The notes: generated by a model from the letters alone, not told the origin. 64,000 nucleotides of DNA from Synechococcus sp. CBW1108 (GCF_015840335.1 NZ_CP060395.1:3162221-3226220), one strand, 5' to 3'; counted from the first letter of the stretch, positions 25,361 through 33,042 are shown. A program made the numbers and translations.

Positions 25361-26062
25361 TCAGGTGCGCAGGCCGCGCCGAAAGTCCTCCAGCAGGCCA
25401 TCGAGATCCTGGATATTGAGGGTGTTGATCCACTCCTGGATATCGCTGATCAGGAAGGCCTTTTCATCCGTCGGGTCGTCGTAGCGGGGCTGGATCTGGC
25501 GCTCAAACCACTGCTGTGATTCGGCCACAACATCGGGTAGCCCGAGGCCATGGGCCAAGGCCTCGAACGGTTCCTCGTCCATGACGGCCACACCGAAGTC
25601 GATGATGTGGGGCTTGAGTTGGCAGCCACTCGAATCAGTGCCGACCACCACATTGCGGACGTGCAGGTCTCCCTGCAACACTCCAGCCGCCCACACGGCC
25701 CGTATGCCTTTGCTGACGCCTTGGAAGATCTCTGCCCACACATCCCTGGAGATTGGGGTGCGGCTGTGAAACTCAAGCCAATCCTGTAGGGTGCCGCCGT
25801 TGTTGATTTTCTCCATCTGGAAGCTCAAGGGGTAGCCGTAGAGCCCCTCATCCACGTTGATCAGCGGCACCATACCGGTGCTGCGCAGATGTTCGGTGAT
25901 GATGAACTCCCTGGCCACCAGCGGTAGCTCGTCGCGGCGGTCGGATTTCTCCACCACGCCGTCGTCAAGCTCCCGCACCACCGCCATGGTGCCCCGGCCG
26001 GCTCGGCTGGCAAAGCTACCAGCCTGGCTTACTTGTTGATAGATCTCCAGCGTGACGGGCAA
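25361..26062 (-). CDS. Small protein-kinase-like protein
   Basis: A 233-residue protein. Motifs of the kinase C-lobe are plain: GVLQGDLHVRNVVVG (HRD/HGDLHxxN-like, with Gln in place of the first His) and HIIDFGVAV (DFG). The N-lobe has AVVRELDDGVVEKSDRR with a candidate ATP lysine and a hinge-like FQMEKINNGGTLQDWL. Size and motifs fit RIO/ABC1-like or aminoglycoside-kinase-like small kinases rather than a full Ser/Thr kinase. The likely start is TTG at 26062. It faces the CARF gene tail to tail, with stops ~40 bp apart. Substrate unknown. Confidence 0.65.
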   Translation of the reverse strand: MPVTLEIYQQVSQAGSFASRAGRGTMAVVRELDDGVVEKSDRRDELPLVAREFIITEHLRSTGMVPLINVDEGLYGYPLSFQMEKINNGGTLQDWLEFHSRTPISRDVWAEIFQGVSKGIRAVWAAGVLQGDLHVRNVVVGTDSSGCQLKPHIIDFGVAVMDEEPFEALAHGLGLPDVVAESQQWFERQIQPRYDDPTDEKAFLISDIQEWINTLNIQDLDGLLEDFRRGLRT

Positions 26063-26344
26063 TGAACTCAGGGGAGTGATGTAGGCATTGTAACGTTAGG
26101 ATCAATCAATCCAACGTTTAAGCGCGTCCACCCAGAGTCAAGCAGCGCTTGGGCTGGAGATCTGATCGTTGATTAGCAGCCCATTTTTTAATTCTCCAAA
26201 TCTGAACTGGATTCAGCGTATTGATTTCCTGCAACACGCACTGGTTTCTCGTGGGATTGAGCAACACATCAGGGCTGGCTGCCCGTAGGGCGTTGGCCAT
26301 GGCCATGAACGTGGCAATCCTGATGTCGACCTCACCAATGCCCC

Positions 26345-27337
26345 ATGCGCTCCCTTTATCTCCTGCGCCCCCACGGCACCGCCGGCATCGAGGGCGAGCA
26401 GCTGGTGGTGAGCAGCGGCGAGCAGGAGCTCGACCGCATGTCCCTGCCCCTGCTCGACCAGATCCTGGTGCTGGGCCACTTACAGCTCACCACCCAACTG
26501 ATCCGCGCCTGCCTGCGGCGCGGCATTCCGATCGCCTACCTAACCAGCGGTGGCCAGTGCCTGGGACGCCTGCAGCCCTTGGAGAGCGGCTACCGGCACC
26601 GGTCCCGCCGTCAGGCGGAGCTGTCCGCGGCCCAGAGGCTGGCGGTGGCCCGCAGGTTGGTGGCTGGCAAGATCGCCAATAGCCGGGTGGTGCTGCAGCG
26701 GTTCACGCGCCGAGGCGGCCGGCCTGCTGTGGAATCCGCGTTGCGGCGGCTGGCTCAGCTGCAGGCGCTCACGGCGAAGGCACCCTGCTCCAACCATCTG
26801 CGGGGGCTGGAGGGAGCTGCAGCAGCTCTCTACTTCCGCAGCTTCGGCAACCTGCTGGAAGGAGATGGTTTCGGCTTCGCGGTACGCAGCCGGCGGCCGC
26901 CAGGCACCCCATTCGATGCCCTCTGCGGTTTCGGCTATGGGGTGCTGTGGAATGCGCTGCTGCTGCGAGTGGAGCTGCGTGGGCTTGATCCTTATGTCGG
27001 TGTGCTGCATGTGGGCTCGGCTCGCCATGCAGCGTTGGTGTCGGATTTGATCGAACCGCTGCGGACCTACCTGGTTGATCCCTTCCACGGACAACTGATT
27101 CGCAGCGGTCAGTTGCGGGCCGAGGAGCACTTCGAGCCCAACGCTGGCGGTGTGTACCTCTCCGAGACCGGCCGGCGCCTGTGGCTGCAGGCCTGGTCGG
27201 CCTTCATGGCCGAGCCGATCATCCTCTGTGATGGCAACACCGGGCCGCGTTGGGAAGTGCTCGATCAGCTGGTACAGAGCTTCGCCCGTTTCGTGGACGA
27301 TCCCGAGCAACCCCTGCTGGTGCCCCTGAGGCGATGA
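26345..27337 (+). CDS. cas1: CRISPR-associated endonuclease Cas1
   Basis: A 330-residue Cas1, the integrase subunit that inserts spacers together with Cas2. The N-terminal beta domain (LYLLRPHGTAGIEGEQLVV; PIAYLTSGG) is followed by the all-helical catalytic domain. Metal ligands are visible as Glu156 (RGLEGAAAALYF), His222 (GVLHVGSARHA) and Asp234/Glu237 (VSDLIEPLR). The usual histidine-loop sequence is somewhat divergent (VGSARHAA). It overlaps cas2 by 4 bases (ATGA) and the pair sits right before the array. No cas3, cas10 or cas6 is near, so interference must come from elsewhere or be absent. Confidence 0.93.
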   Translation: MRSLYLLRPHGTAGIEGEQLVVSSGEQELDRMSLPLLDQILVLGHLQLTTQLIRACLRRGIPIAYLTSGGQCLGRLQPLESGYRHRSRRQAELSAAQRLAVARRLVAGKIANSRVVLQRFTRRGGRPAVESALRRLAQLQALTAKAPCSNHLRGLEGAAAALYFRSFGNLLEGDGFGFAVRSRRPPGTPFDALCGFGYGVLWNALLLRVELRGLDPYVGVLHVGSARHAALVSDLIEPLRTYLVDPFHGQLIRSGQLRAEEHFEPNAGGVYLSETGRRLWLQAWSAFMAEPIILCDGNTGPRWEVLDQLVQSFARFVDDPEQPLLVPLRR

Positions 27338-27615
27338 ACCAGGAGCAACTCTGGGTGATCGCCTACGACAGCCCCAGCAACAAGCGACGCCGCAAGCTGG
27401 CCAAGTTGCTGGAGGGCTATGGGGTGCGCATGCAGTGGAGCGTGTTCGAGTGCCGGCTGCGGCCCCACCAGATGCAGCGCCTCAGGCATGGCCTGGAGCG
27501 CATCGCCGAGCCGGCCGACAGCATCAGGCTCTGGTCGCTGCCGCAGCGGGCTGTGGCAGCTGAGCAGATGGGCCGGGATGTGGAGGTGACGGTCTGGCAG
27601 GACAAGGTGATCTGA
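27334..27615 (+). CDS. cas2: CRISPR-associated protein Cas2
   Basis: A 93-residue Cas2 with the ferredoxin-like pattern: first strand LWVIAYDSPSNKRRRKLAKLL with the conserved Asp after Y, then GVRMQWSVFECRL and SIRLWSLPQ. Cas2 forms the dimer that bridges two Cas1 dimers in spacer integration. The ATG at 27334 overlaps the cas1 stop (ATGA), so translation is coupled. The array starts 282 bp after its stop. Confidence 0.93.
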   Translation: MNQEQLWVIAYDSPSNKRRRKLAKLLEGYGVRMQWSVFECRLRPHQMQRLRHGLERIAEPADSIRLWSLPQRAVAAEQMGRDVEVTVWQDKVI

Positions 27616-27897
27616 CCAGGTTCCCGAGCGTTGTCTCGCGGTGTCGCTCTGGGGGTGCGCGTAGGACCTTCAGTGCAGAACGACTGGCTTCAGAGGCTTG
27701 GTCCCTTTCGATCCGCCGCGCACCCCCCGGCGATCGGCCGAAACCCCAGTGTTTGTGTCCTCCTGCGCGCTGCCCTGCGGCGCAGGGGATCTCAGCGTTT
27801 TCCACAGGCTTGACGCCACGGCCAGCCGCGGCCAAAGTAGGGAGGTGCGCAAACGGTCTCCGGATCGCCTGCCGCGCAGGCCCTCTCGGGGGCCGCT
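27616..27897 (+). promoter_or_regulatory. Probable CRISPR leader
   Basis: The 282 bp between cas2 and the first repeat hold no gene. Position next to the adaptation genes, the sequence-perfect first repeats and the degenerate distal repeats all indicate that new spacers enter here and that the array is transcribed rightward. A GC-rich hairpin-like stretch (GCCCTGCGGCGCAGGGG, about 27770-27786) is seen; no clear promoter is identified by eye. Confidence 0.55.
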
Positions 27898-28518
27898 GTC
27901 ACCACTCGTTGGTGACACCTATTGATTGGAAACTGATGGCTACCGCCATCATGAAAAGGAAAAGTTTAGTCACCACTCGTTGGTGACACCTATTGATTGG
28001 AAACCCTCCAGGGAAGGAGATGAGTTGGTTGGTGGTATTGCTGGGTCACCACTCGTTGGTGACACCTATTGATTGGAAACGTGGAGTTTCCTCCACCCTG
28101 GATGTGAACCCCACCAGTTGTCACCACTCGTTGGTGACACCTATTGATTGGAAACTGACCTGTCACTCCTGTGAAGGTTGACTGACAGTGGTCACCACTC
28201 GTCGGTGACACCTATTGATTGGAAACGACGGGAGCCGCGGCTCCGTTTGGACCCGGAGCACATGGTCATCACTCGTTGGTGACACCTATTGATTGGAAAC
28301 GCCAATTGGGAGTTACCTATGGTGATTACCTGGTCGTCACCACTCGTTGGTGACACCTATTAATTGGAAACCAAAGAGTCCAGTCCAAATCAGGACGAGT
28401 CCCGCAGAGTCACCACTCGTTGGCGACACCTATTAATTGGAAACCCATCCGGACATGCCGTAATAACAAAGGGGTACGGTGCAGTCACCACTCGTTGGTG
28501 ACACCTATTGATTGGAAC
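27898..28518 (+). CRISPR. CRISPR array 1: nine repeats, eight spacers
   Basis: 36-nt repeats start GTCACCACTCGTTGGTGAC and end ATTGATTGGAAAC. Starts are at 27898, 27969, 28045, 28120, 28191, 28265, 28336, 28409 and 28484; spacers are 35-40 nt. The first half folds into a 7-bp hairpin (GTCACCA/TGGTGAC, loop CTCGT), and the GGAAAC 3' end fits a type III (or I-D) 5' handle. Repeats 1-4 are identical. Repeat 5 has CTCGTCGG, 6 has GTCATC, 7-8 have TTAATTGG, 8 also TTGGCGAC, and the last lacks one A. Decay towards the right marks that as the old end. Confidence 0.97.
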
Positions 28519-28520
28519 AC

Positions 28521-28766
28521 ATGTCCGATATTCATGGTCGGGGGATGGATGAATTAATCCAAATCCTGATCACAACAAAAATCACCTTGGATGAATTGAC
28601 TGCTATTTTTACCAGTCAAAAAGAACCCATGACGAGAACTGAACTCGTCAGACGAGCTCTAGAGATAGACGTCGTCAGAGTTAATGTGAGAGTTGTGTAT
28701 AAGGAACTAATCCATAAGTTCCCCGAAGAGTATTCCAAGCTACTCAACACACCTATCCCTTCCTAA
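28521..28766 (+). CDS. Small protein of unknown function lying between the two CRISPR arrays
   Basis: An 81-residue frame (ATG 28521; ATG 28554 in GGATGGATGAA context also possible), A+T-richer than the surrounding chromosome. It reads MDELIQILITTKITLDELTA, then MTRTELVRRALEIDVVRVNV and KELIHKFPEEYSKLLN: mostly helical and charged, with no domain I recognise. The first ATG lies 2 bases after the truncated last repeat of array 1. It sits inside a 305-bp block that separates two groups of identical-type repeats, so it looks like an insertion in the array or the start of an operon that the array invaded. Confidence 0.5.
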   Translation: MSDIHGRGMDELIQILITTKITLDELTAIFTSQKEPMTRTELVRRALEIDVVRVNVRVVYKELIHKFPEEYSKLLNTPIPS

Positions 28767-28771
28767 CCCTT

Positions 28772-28882
28772 ATGATGGAAAATCTAGAGGCAATTCAGCT
28801 TCAGCTGCAAGATTTATCTTGTCGTCACCACTCGCTAGTGACACCTATTGATTGGAAACTGAGAACGAACTCCATAAATTGA
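28772..28882 (+). pseudogene. 5' fragment of a 29165-type gene cut off by a CRISPR repeat
   Basis: The frame MMENLEAIQLQLQDLSC runs straight into a CRISPR repeat at 28824 and ends soon after. Its first 17 residues match the start of the complete protein at 29165 (MTTLHEIQLELQDLSC), so this is the beginning of a paralogue whose remainder was replaced by repeats and spacers. Confidence 0.6.
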
Positions 28883-29002
28883 TTCACGAAAACAAATATA
28901 GTCACCACTTGTTGGTGACACCTATTGAGTGGAAACATGATCATTCCCTTAAGGGCGATGTTTACAATAATGTCACCACTCGTTGGTGACACCTATTGAT
29001 TT
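28824..29002 (+). CRISPR. CRISPR array 2: three degenerate repeats
   Basis: Repeats of the same type as array 1 start at 28824 (CTCGCTAGTGAC variant), 28901 (CTTGTTGG and TTGAGTGG variants) and 28972 (3' end TTGATTTTACG instead of TTGATTGGAAAC), with spacers of 41 and 35 nt. Same orientation as array 1. The high divergence and broken last repeat suggest the ancient trailer end of a once continuous array. Confidence 0.9.
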
Positions 29003-29164
29003 TACGATCAGCCGCCACCACAGCCATGCCGTGACCGAAATGGTTGTGGATGTCCCTGCTGCTGACATCGATTACCAAGAGCCGGTCATTTATTGGTTGT
29101 TGATGCTCGCATCATCTTTTTCTCCTTCCCTCTGTCGTAGCTCTACTCCACAGCTCTTGTTTCC

Positions 29165-29521
29165 ATGACTACTTTACATGAGATTCAACTGGAACTGCAA
29201 GATCTGTCCTGCAATTTGAAGTATGCCACTAAACAGGACAAGCACTTGTCGGCCGATATGCAAAAAAAGATTGATGTGGCTCTCTTGGCTATCGAGCAGA
29301 TCCTTGGCTTTTTGCCCACTTATTCACAGCTTGATCAAGACGCAATCAAGGACAACTTGATTCAGGCCATGGCCAATGATGTTGCGAGGTCAAAGAAAAT
29401 CACTGAAATCCTCGATCTACTGGATGGGCTGGAATTGCTGATGACCCAAATCTCCCTGATGCAGGCTGCCGAGCCTGCTTTTGCCTACAAGGAAACAATC
29501 CAGCCGTACAACCAGATCTGA
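29165..29521 (+). CDS. Small helical protein downstream of CRISPR array 2
   Basis: A 118-residue, acidic, probably all-helical protein (LHEIQLELQDLSCNLKYATKQD; QKKIDVALLAIEQILGFL; KITEILDLLDGLELLMTQISLM). I do not recognise the family. A fragment of a paralogue (28772) lies on the other side of array 2, so two such genes once stood here. It comes before the two core/coiled-coil genes on the same strand, 75 bp upstream of the first. No obvious ribosome site precedes the ATG. Confidence 0.55.
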   Translation: MTTLHEIQLELQDLSCNLKYATKQDKHLSADMQKKIDVALLAIEQILGFLPTYSQLDQDAIKDNLIQAMANDVARSKKITEILDLLDGLELLMTQISLMQAAEPAFAYKETIQPYNQI

Positions 29522-29595
29522 TTGCTCAGTCCCACGGGATTCAATCTGGCCATCGGCAACTGGGCACACCATGGGGCCTCGTCGTTTTTGTGGCC

Positions 29596-30189
29596 ATGTC
29601 ACGCCCCACCCCGCTGATCGCACTCCAGCAGAAGGTACATCGGTTCACCGGTGTGATCGATCGCTTCGGCAGCTTTGTGGTTAACGGCGACACAATCCAC
29701 ACCGTCTGCGTGCGCGACCTCTGCCAGGCCTCCTGCCGGCAGAGCCTCGAGCCGGGCCACTGGTGGTTTCCGCTGCGCGAGATCTGGCTTCAGGCCAGCA
29801 TCCAGATCGGCGACACCGTGTTGTTCACCGCCAAGGTGCAGCGGGTCACCAAGGGTTGGCACGACCCCGATCAGTCGTTCGACGCCAACCCCCGCAGGCA
29901 GGTGATCGGCTTTGCGGCGGCACCACGCTCCGTGCTGGTGCTCAGGCGGCATGAGGGCAGCCGCCAGCAGTTCAATGCTCTGCAGCACGAGCTTGCCCAG
30001 TGCAGGTTGCACCTGGCCGAATCCAGCCGCGATCACGAGCAGCTGGGCTGTCAATATGCCGCCCTGCTTGAGTGCCACCAGGCGCTGCAGCAGCAGCTCA
30101 CGCTCATCTCCGCGCCAGCCTGCAGTTGGTCGTTCCCACGAGCTGATGCTTCCAGGCGCTCTCGTCACCAGACCATGAGGTCTCGTTAA
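29596..30189 (+). CDS. Unnamed core-domain family protein, copy 2 (anchor missing)
   Basis: A 197-residue protein. Residues ~12-125 form the core shared with 6996-8132 and 30200-30931 (VHRFTGVIDRFGSF, TVCVRDLCQAS, PGHWWFPLREIWLQ, GDTVLFTAKVQRVTKGWHD, RRQVIGFAAAPRSVLVLRR). A coiled coil follows (~130-170), but the end (PACSWSFPRADASRRSRHQ) lacks the coiled-coil extension and membrane segment of the other copies, so the gene is probably truncated at its 3' end. The start could be ATG 29596 or GTG 29590. It lies 10 bp before copy 3, head to tail. Confidence 0.7.
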   Translation: MSRPTPLIALQQKVHRFTGVIDRFGSFVVNGDTIHTVCVRDLCQASCRQSLEPGHWWFPLREIWLQASIQIGDTVLFTAKVQRVTKGWHDPDQSFDANPRRQVIGFAAAPRSVLVLRRHEGSRQQFNALQHELAQCRLHLAESSRDHEQLGCQYAALLECHQALQQQLTLISAPACSWSFPRADASRRSRHQTMRSR

Positions 30190-30199
30190 GGAAACCGCC

Positions 30200-30931
30200 A
30201 TGATCATTCGTCCCACTCCCCTCGCCAGCCGGCACAACGAGGTGCATCGCTTCACCGGCGTGGTAGATCGTTTCGGCAGCCGCCCCACCAAGGTGGATTC
30301 GGCGCAGACCGTCTGCCTGCGCTACCTGCGCCTGGCCGACACCGGCTGGCCAGTGGAGCCTGATCACTGGTGGTTCCAGCTCCGTGAGGTCTGGACCCAG
30401 GCCGGAATCCGCGTCGGCGACACCGTGCTGTTCATCGCCAAGGTGCAGCAGGCCACCAAGGGGTTCCGTGATCCACATCAGCACCACCTTGGCAATCCAC
30501 GCCGCCAGGTGATCGGCTTCGCCAACACGCCCCGCTCGGTAGTGGTGCTGCGGCGGCGCCAGGGCTGTCGCCACCAGCTCGACAAACTGGAGCAAACCCT
30601 GGCCCAGCGGGACACTCACCTGCGCGAAGCGTTGCAGGAGAAGGAGCAGCTGTCCTTGCATTAGACCTCCCTGGTCGAGCGCCAGCAGGGGCTGGAACAG
30701 CAGCTGCGCCAGGGGCAGCTCGCGTGCAGCCAGCTCGAGCAGCAACTCGCTGACAACCAGCGGCATCGCCTGCTCCAGCACAGCCAGCTGTGCCGCCGGC
30801 TGGTGGTCACCACTGCCCTCACCTTCAGCGTGGGTGGCATCGGCGGCGCCGTCCTGATGGCCGCGCTGCAGCGCAGCGGCCCTAACGGTCCGCAGCAGGC
30901 GTCCTTGGTCTCCGAACAGCCTGGGCGATGA
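30200..30931 (+). pseudogene. Unnamed core-domain family protein, copy 3, with in-frame amber stop
   Basis: Codons 1-154 encode the core (VHRFTGVVDRFGSR ... TVCLRYLRLADTG ... PDHWWFQLREVWTQAG ... GDTVLFIAKVQQATKGFRD) and the start of a coiled coil, ending at TAG 30662-30664. The same frame continues for 88 more codons with no other stop: TSLVERQQGLEQQLRQGQ, then LEQQLADNQRHRLLQ, then a membrane segment (LVVTTALTFSVGGIGGAVLMAAL) and a short tail to TGA 30929-30931. This is exactly the missing half of the family architecture. A nonsense mutation is most likely; readthrough is possible. Its end lies 4 bp from the end of the opposed DUF1874 gene. Confidence 0.75.
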
Positions 30932-30935
30932 CTGC

Positions 30936-31350
30936 TCAGGCCTCGGGGGTGCTGAGCAGTTCCAACCGCATCCACTCGTAGCCGATCTGCTCGATCTGCT
31001 CTTCGTTGAGCAGCACCCCCTCAGGGAAACGCCCGCGCAGCTTGATGCACACAAAGCGATCCCCGGCCACCCGGCTCCACCACCATCCGGTTGGTGATCA
31101 CTGGCTCGAATCCCCCGGCCATCCCCGGCAGCTCCTGGATCAACCGGTTGATCAGGTTGGTGGTGTCGGCATGGCCGATGGCGGAGATCATGGCGGCCCG
31201 CAAGCGCCGTGGCTCACCATCAACCGGCGGTTCGTAGAGGTCTTCGTTCACCACCTGCTCCAGCGCTCTGCGCTGGTCGCTGTCAACCAGCGTTACCTCC
31301 CACATCCCAGGACAGGGGACGATTGTGGTGTTCATCAGGTAAGTGGTCAT
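30936..31350 (-). pseudogene. crn2: DUF1874 ring-nuclease-type gene, copy 2, frameshifted
   Basis: From ATG 31350 the frame reads TYLMNTTIVPCPG, a linker, MISAIGHADTTNLINRL (signature His60) and NRMVVEPGG. Near 31066-31075 one extra base in a run of G and C shifts the frame. In the shifted frame the family continues: GDRFVCIKLRGRFPEGVLL with the R-x-x-E pair, then EQIEQIGYEWMRLELL to TGA 30936-30938. Without the shift it would be a normal ~137-residue protein. The unshifted product loses the Arg/Glu part of the active site. It is the last gene of an operon with two membrane proteins (gap 24 bp upstream). A sequencing error is an alternative. Confidence 0.75.
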
Positions 31351-31374
31351 CGCAGGGTTGGGCAGGGTCTGGAA

Positions 31375-31896
31375 TCAGGGGGTGCGGGGCTCGCCCACAC
31401 GGAAGCTGTATCCGCTGGCGCCGGACAGCCGCTGGGCGAAGGCTGTTGCCTCCTCAAAGCTCGAGAAGCTAGCCACCTGGGCGTAGCCATACTCCGTCAC
31501 GAAGGCATCACCGCAGAAGCGGCTGCGGATCGTGTCCACCGCTTCCGCCGGGCCGAGAACGGGCCACCAGCGGCTGCCACTCACAGGGGCTGAACCGCAG
31601 CTGGATTGCCAGCTCAGAGGGGTTGGCGTGGAAGATTGCTTTGTGACCAGAACGGACACGATGGCAACCATGCCGGCCAGCAGCCCCACCGCCAGCAGGG
31701 CAGCGGGGGTGGACGGTTGGCCAGTGCTCCGAGGTGGGGGCTCCGGCAGCGGCTGAGGGCATACGGCTGGCGCCGGTTGGGCAACGCTGTATTCAGGCGG
31801 CGGCGACTCCTGTGGTGCCGGAGCCGGCTGGGGCGTCGCGGGCGAATAGCGACCGCGGAAATGTTGGCCCGAGCCAGTGTTGCCAGGGAACGTCAT
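31375..31896 (-). CDS. Single-pass membrane protein with SPOR-like C-terminus
   Basis: A 173-residue protein from ATG 31896, whose codon overlaps the stop of the upstream gene (ATGA). The N-terminal ~70 residues are Pro-rich and cytoplasmic. One membrane helix follows (AALLAVGLLAGMVAIVSVLV), and the last ~75 residues carry two cysteines and a repeat-like beta-alpha pattern (VTEYGYAQVASFSSFEEATAFAQRLSGASG) that recalls a SPOR domain, a peptidoglycan-binding module. The domain call is by pattern only. It lies between a PH-like membrane protein and the frameshifted ring-nuclease gene, all in one apparent operon. Confidence 0.65.
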   Translation of the reverse strand: MTFPGNTGSGQHFRGRYSPATPQPAPAPQESPPPEYSVAQPAPAVCPQPLPEPPPRSTGQPSTPAALLAVGLLAGMVAIVSVLVTKQSSTPTPLSWQSSCGSAPVSGSRWWPVLGPAEAVDTIRSRFCGDAFVTEYGYAQVASFSSFEEATAFAQRLSGASGYSFRVGEPRTP

Positions 31897-32357
31897 GGCT
31901 GCTGAGGCAACTTCGCCAGAAACTCCAGCTTGGCGCGATCGATCGCCTGGAGCATGAAGTAGCACTCATCGAGGCTCAGTTCGCGCGCTGGCACCTGCAT
32001 CAGAAAGCCCCCTGCAGATTCAACAACGATGGTGCGCCGTCGGGTAAGGAAGTAGATCAACACCAGCACCACCGCAACGAACGTCAGAAAACCAGCAGCG
32101 GAGTTGCCCGTGCCGAAGGGCTGCTGGCCAGCCGCCAGAGCAAGCAGGAACAGCACCCCCGAGCTGATCAGCAGCCACAGCCTGGAGATCGTGCGCAGCC
32201 CAGTGGAGGCGATGGCCTCCAGGGTGATACTGTCGTACTGGGGATCGGGATAGAAGATGTAACGGTGGCAGACCCGGAAATTGGTGAGGGTCAGGGGCAC
32301 TTTCGAGCTCTCGAGGTAGACCTCCTCGCCGGGCAGCAGGGTGAATGAGCCGGACAT
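31893..32357 (-). CDS. Two-helix membrane protein with PH-like N-terminus
   Basis: A 154-residue protein. Its start (LLPGEEVYLESSKVPLTLTNFRVCHRYIFY) has the strand pattern of bacterial PH-like domains. Two membrane helices follow (LWLLISSGVLFLLALAAG and AAGFLTFVAVVLVLIYFL), then a return to the PH-like fold (TIVVESAGGFLMQVPARELSLDE) and a final helix. It is the first gene of the operon that continues with the SPOR-like protein and DUF1874 copy 2. Role unknown; membrane location is clear. Confidence 0.7.
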   Translation of the reverse strand: MSGSFTLLPGEEVYLESSKVPLTLTNFRVCHRYIFYPDPQYDSITLEAIASTGLRTISRLWLLISSGVLFLLALAAGQQPFGTGNSAAGFLTFVAVVLVLIYFLTRRRTIVVESAGGFLMQVPARELSLDECYFMLQAIDRAKLEFLAKLPQQP

Positions 32358-32418
32358 CAGCTCTGCAGATCTATAGGAGGAAGCCTAGTCAGTCACTACT
32401 TGCTAGGCAGAGGCGGCG

Positions 32419-33042
32419 TCACCTGTCCGTCATTACCTGAGGGGTAGCTGGAGCGGTTCGCTCCACCAGCTCCTCCAGCTTCTGGTCCTGGCGCTGGAGC
32501 ATTCCGAGAAAAATCCCAATGGTGAGTCCAAGTAGCCCCAACCAGATCAGCGAGGTCCAGGCCGCTACGCGCCATGTCTTATCCCCTGTCGCCGACAGCC
32601 AACCCTGCTGCGGATCTCCTTCCAGGATCCAACGCAGCAAGGCTTCCGGCGTTGCCGGCAACGCGGCTGGGGTGGATTCCGCTTCTCGGCTCAGATCCGC
32701 CAGTCGTTGCCGGCACTCCTGCAGCCCGCCACCCGCCCAGAACAGCCCCCATGCGCGCCGGTCGAGCTGCAGTGCCACCCAGCGATGCGGATTGGCGTCG
32801 TTGCGAATCAGGTGCGCCGCCCGGGTGAGCTTCCAGCTCCGGCCCGCGGCCATTGCCGGCTGTGCCGCCAGCCGCACCTGGCCGTGCCCATCACGGCCAT
32901 GACCGCTGACCACCTGCAACGCAAAGACATCGATGATCTGAACGCGGGCGCTTGGCCGCCGCAAGTCCTCCTCCGGCGACCAGAAGACCAGAACCCCTTG
33001 ATCTTCTTCGATGCAGGAGCCGATGTGCTTATGACTGGACAT
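32419..33042 (-). CDS. Membrane-anchored protein of unknown function
   Basis: A 207-residue protein from ATG 33042 (MSSHKHIGS); the longer frame to 33087 has a poor start. Residues 1-155 are soluble, beginning with SCIEEDQGVLVFWSPEEDLRR, with a beta-rich pattern. One membrane helix near the end (AAWTSLIWLGLLGLTIGIFLGML) is followed by a short charged tail. The gene is 62 bp upstream of the PH-like protein on the same strand and may lead the same operon. A divergent HD-hydrolase gene starts 84 bp away, so the promoters of both probably share this gap. Confidence 0.6.
   Translation of the reverse strand: MSSHKHIGSCIEEDQGVLVFWSPEEDLRRPSARVQIIDVFALQVVSGHGRDGHGQVRLAAQPAMAAGRSWKLTRAAHLIRNDANPHRWVALQLDRRAWGLFWAGGGLQECRQRLADLSREAESTPAALPATPEALLRWILEGDPQQGWLSATGDKTWRVAAWTSLIWLGLLGLTIGIFLGMLQRQDQKLEELVERTAPATPQVMTDR

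Noticed and set aside
27898..29002. CRISPR spacers targeting sequences in this window
   Set aside because: I compared the spacers by eye with the IS and element sequences and saw no match; a proper search is needed for a firm answer.
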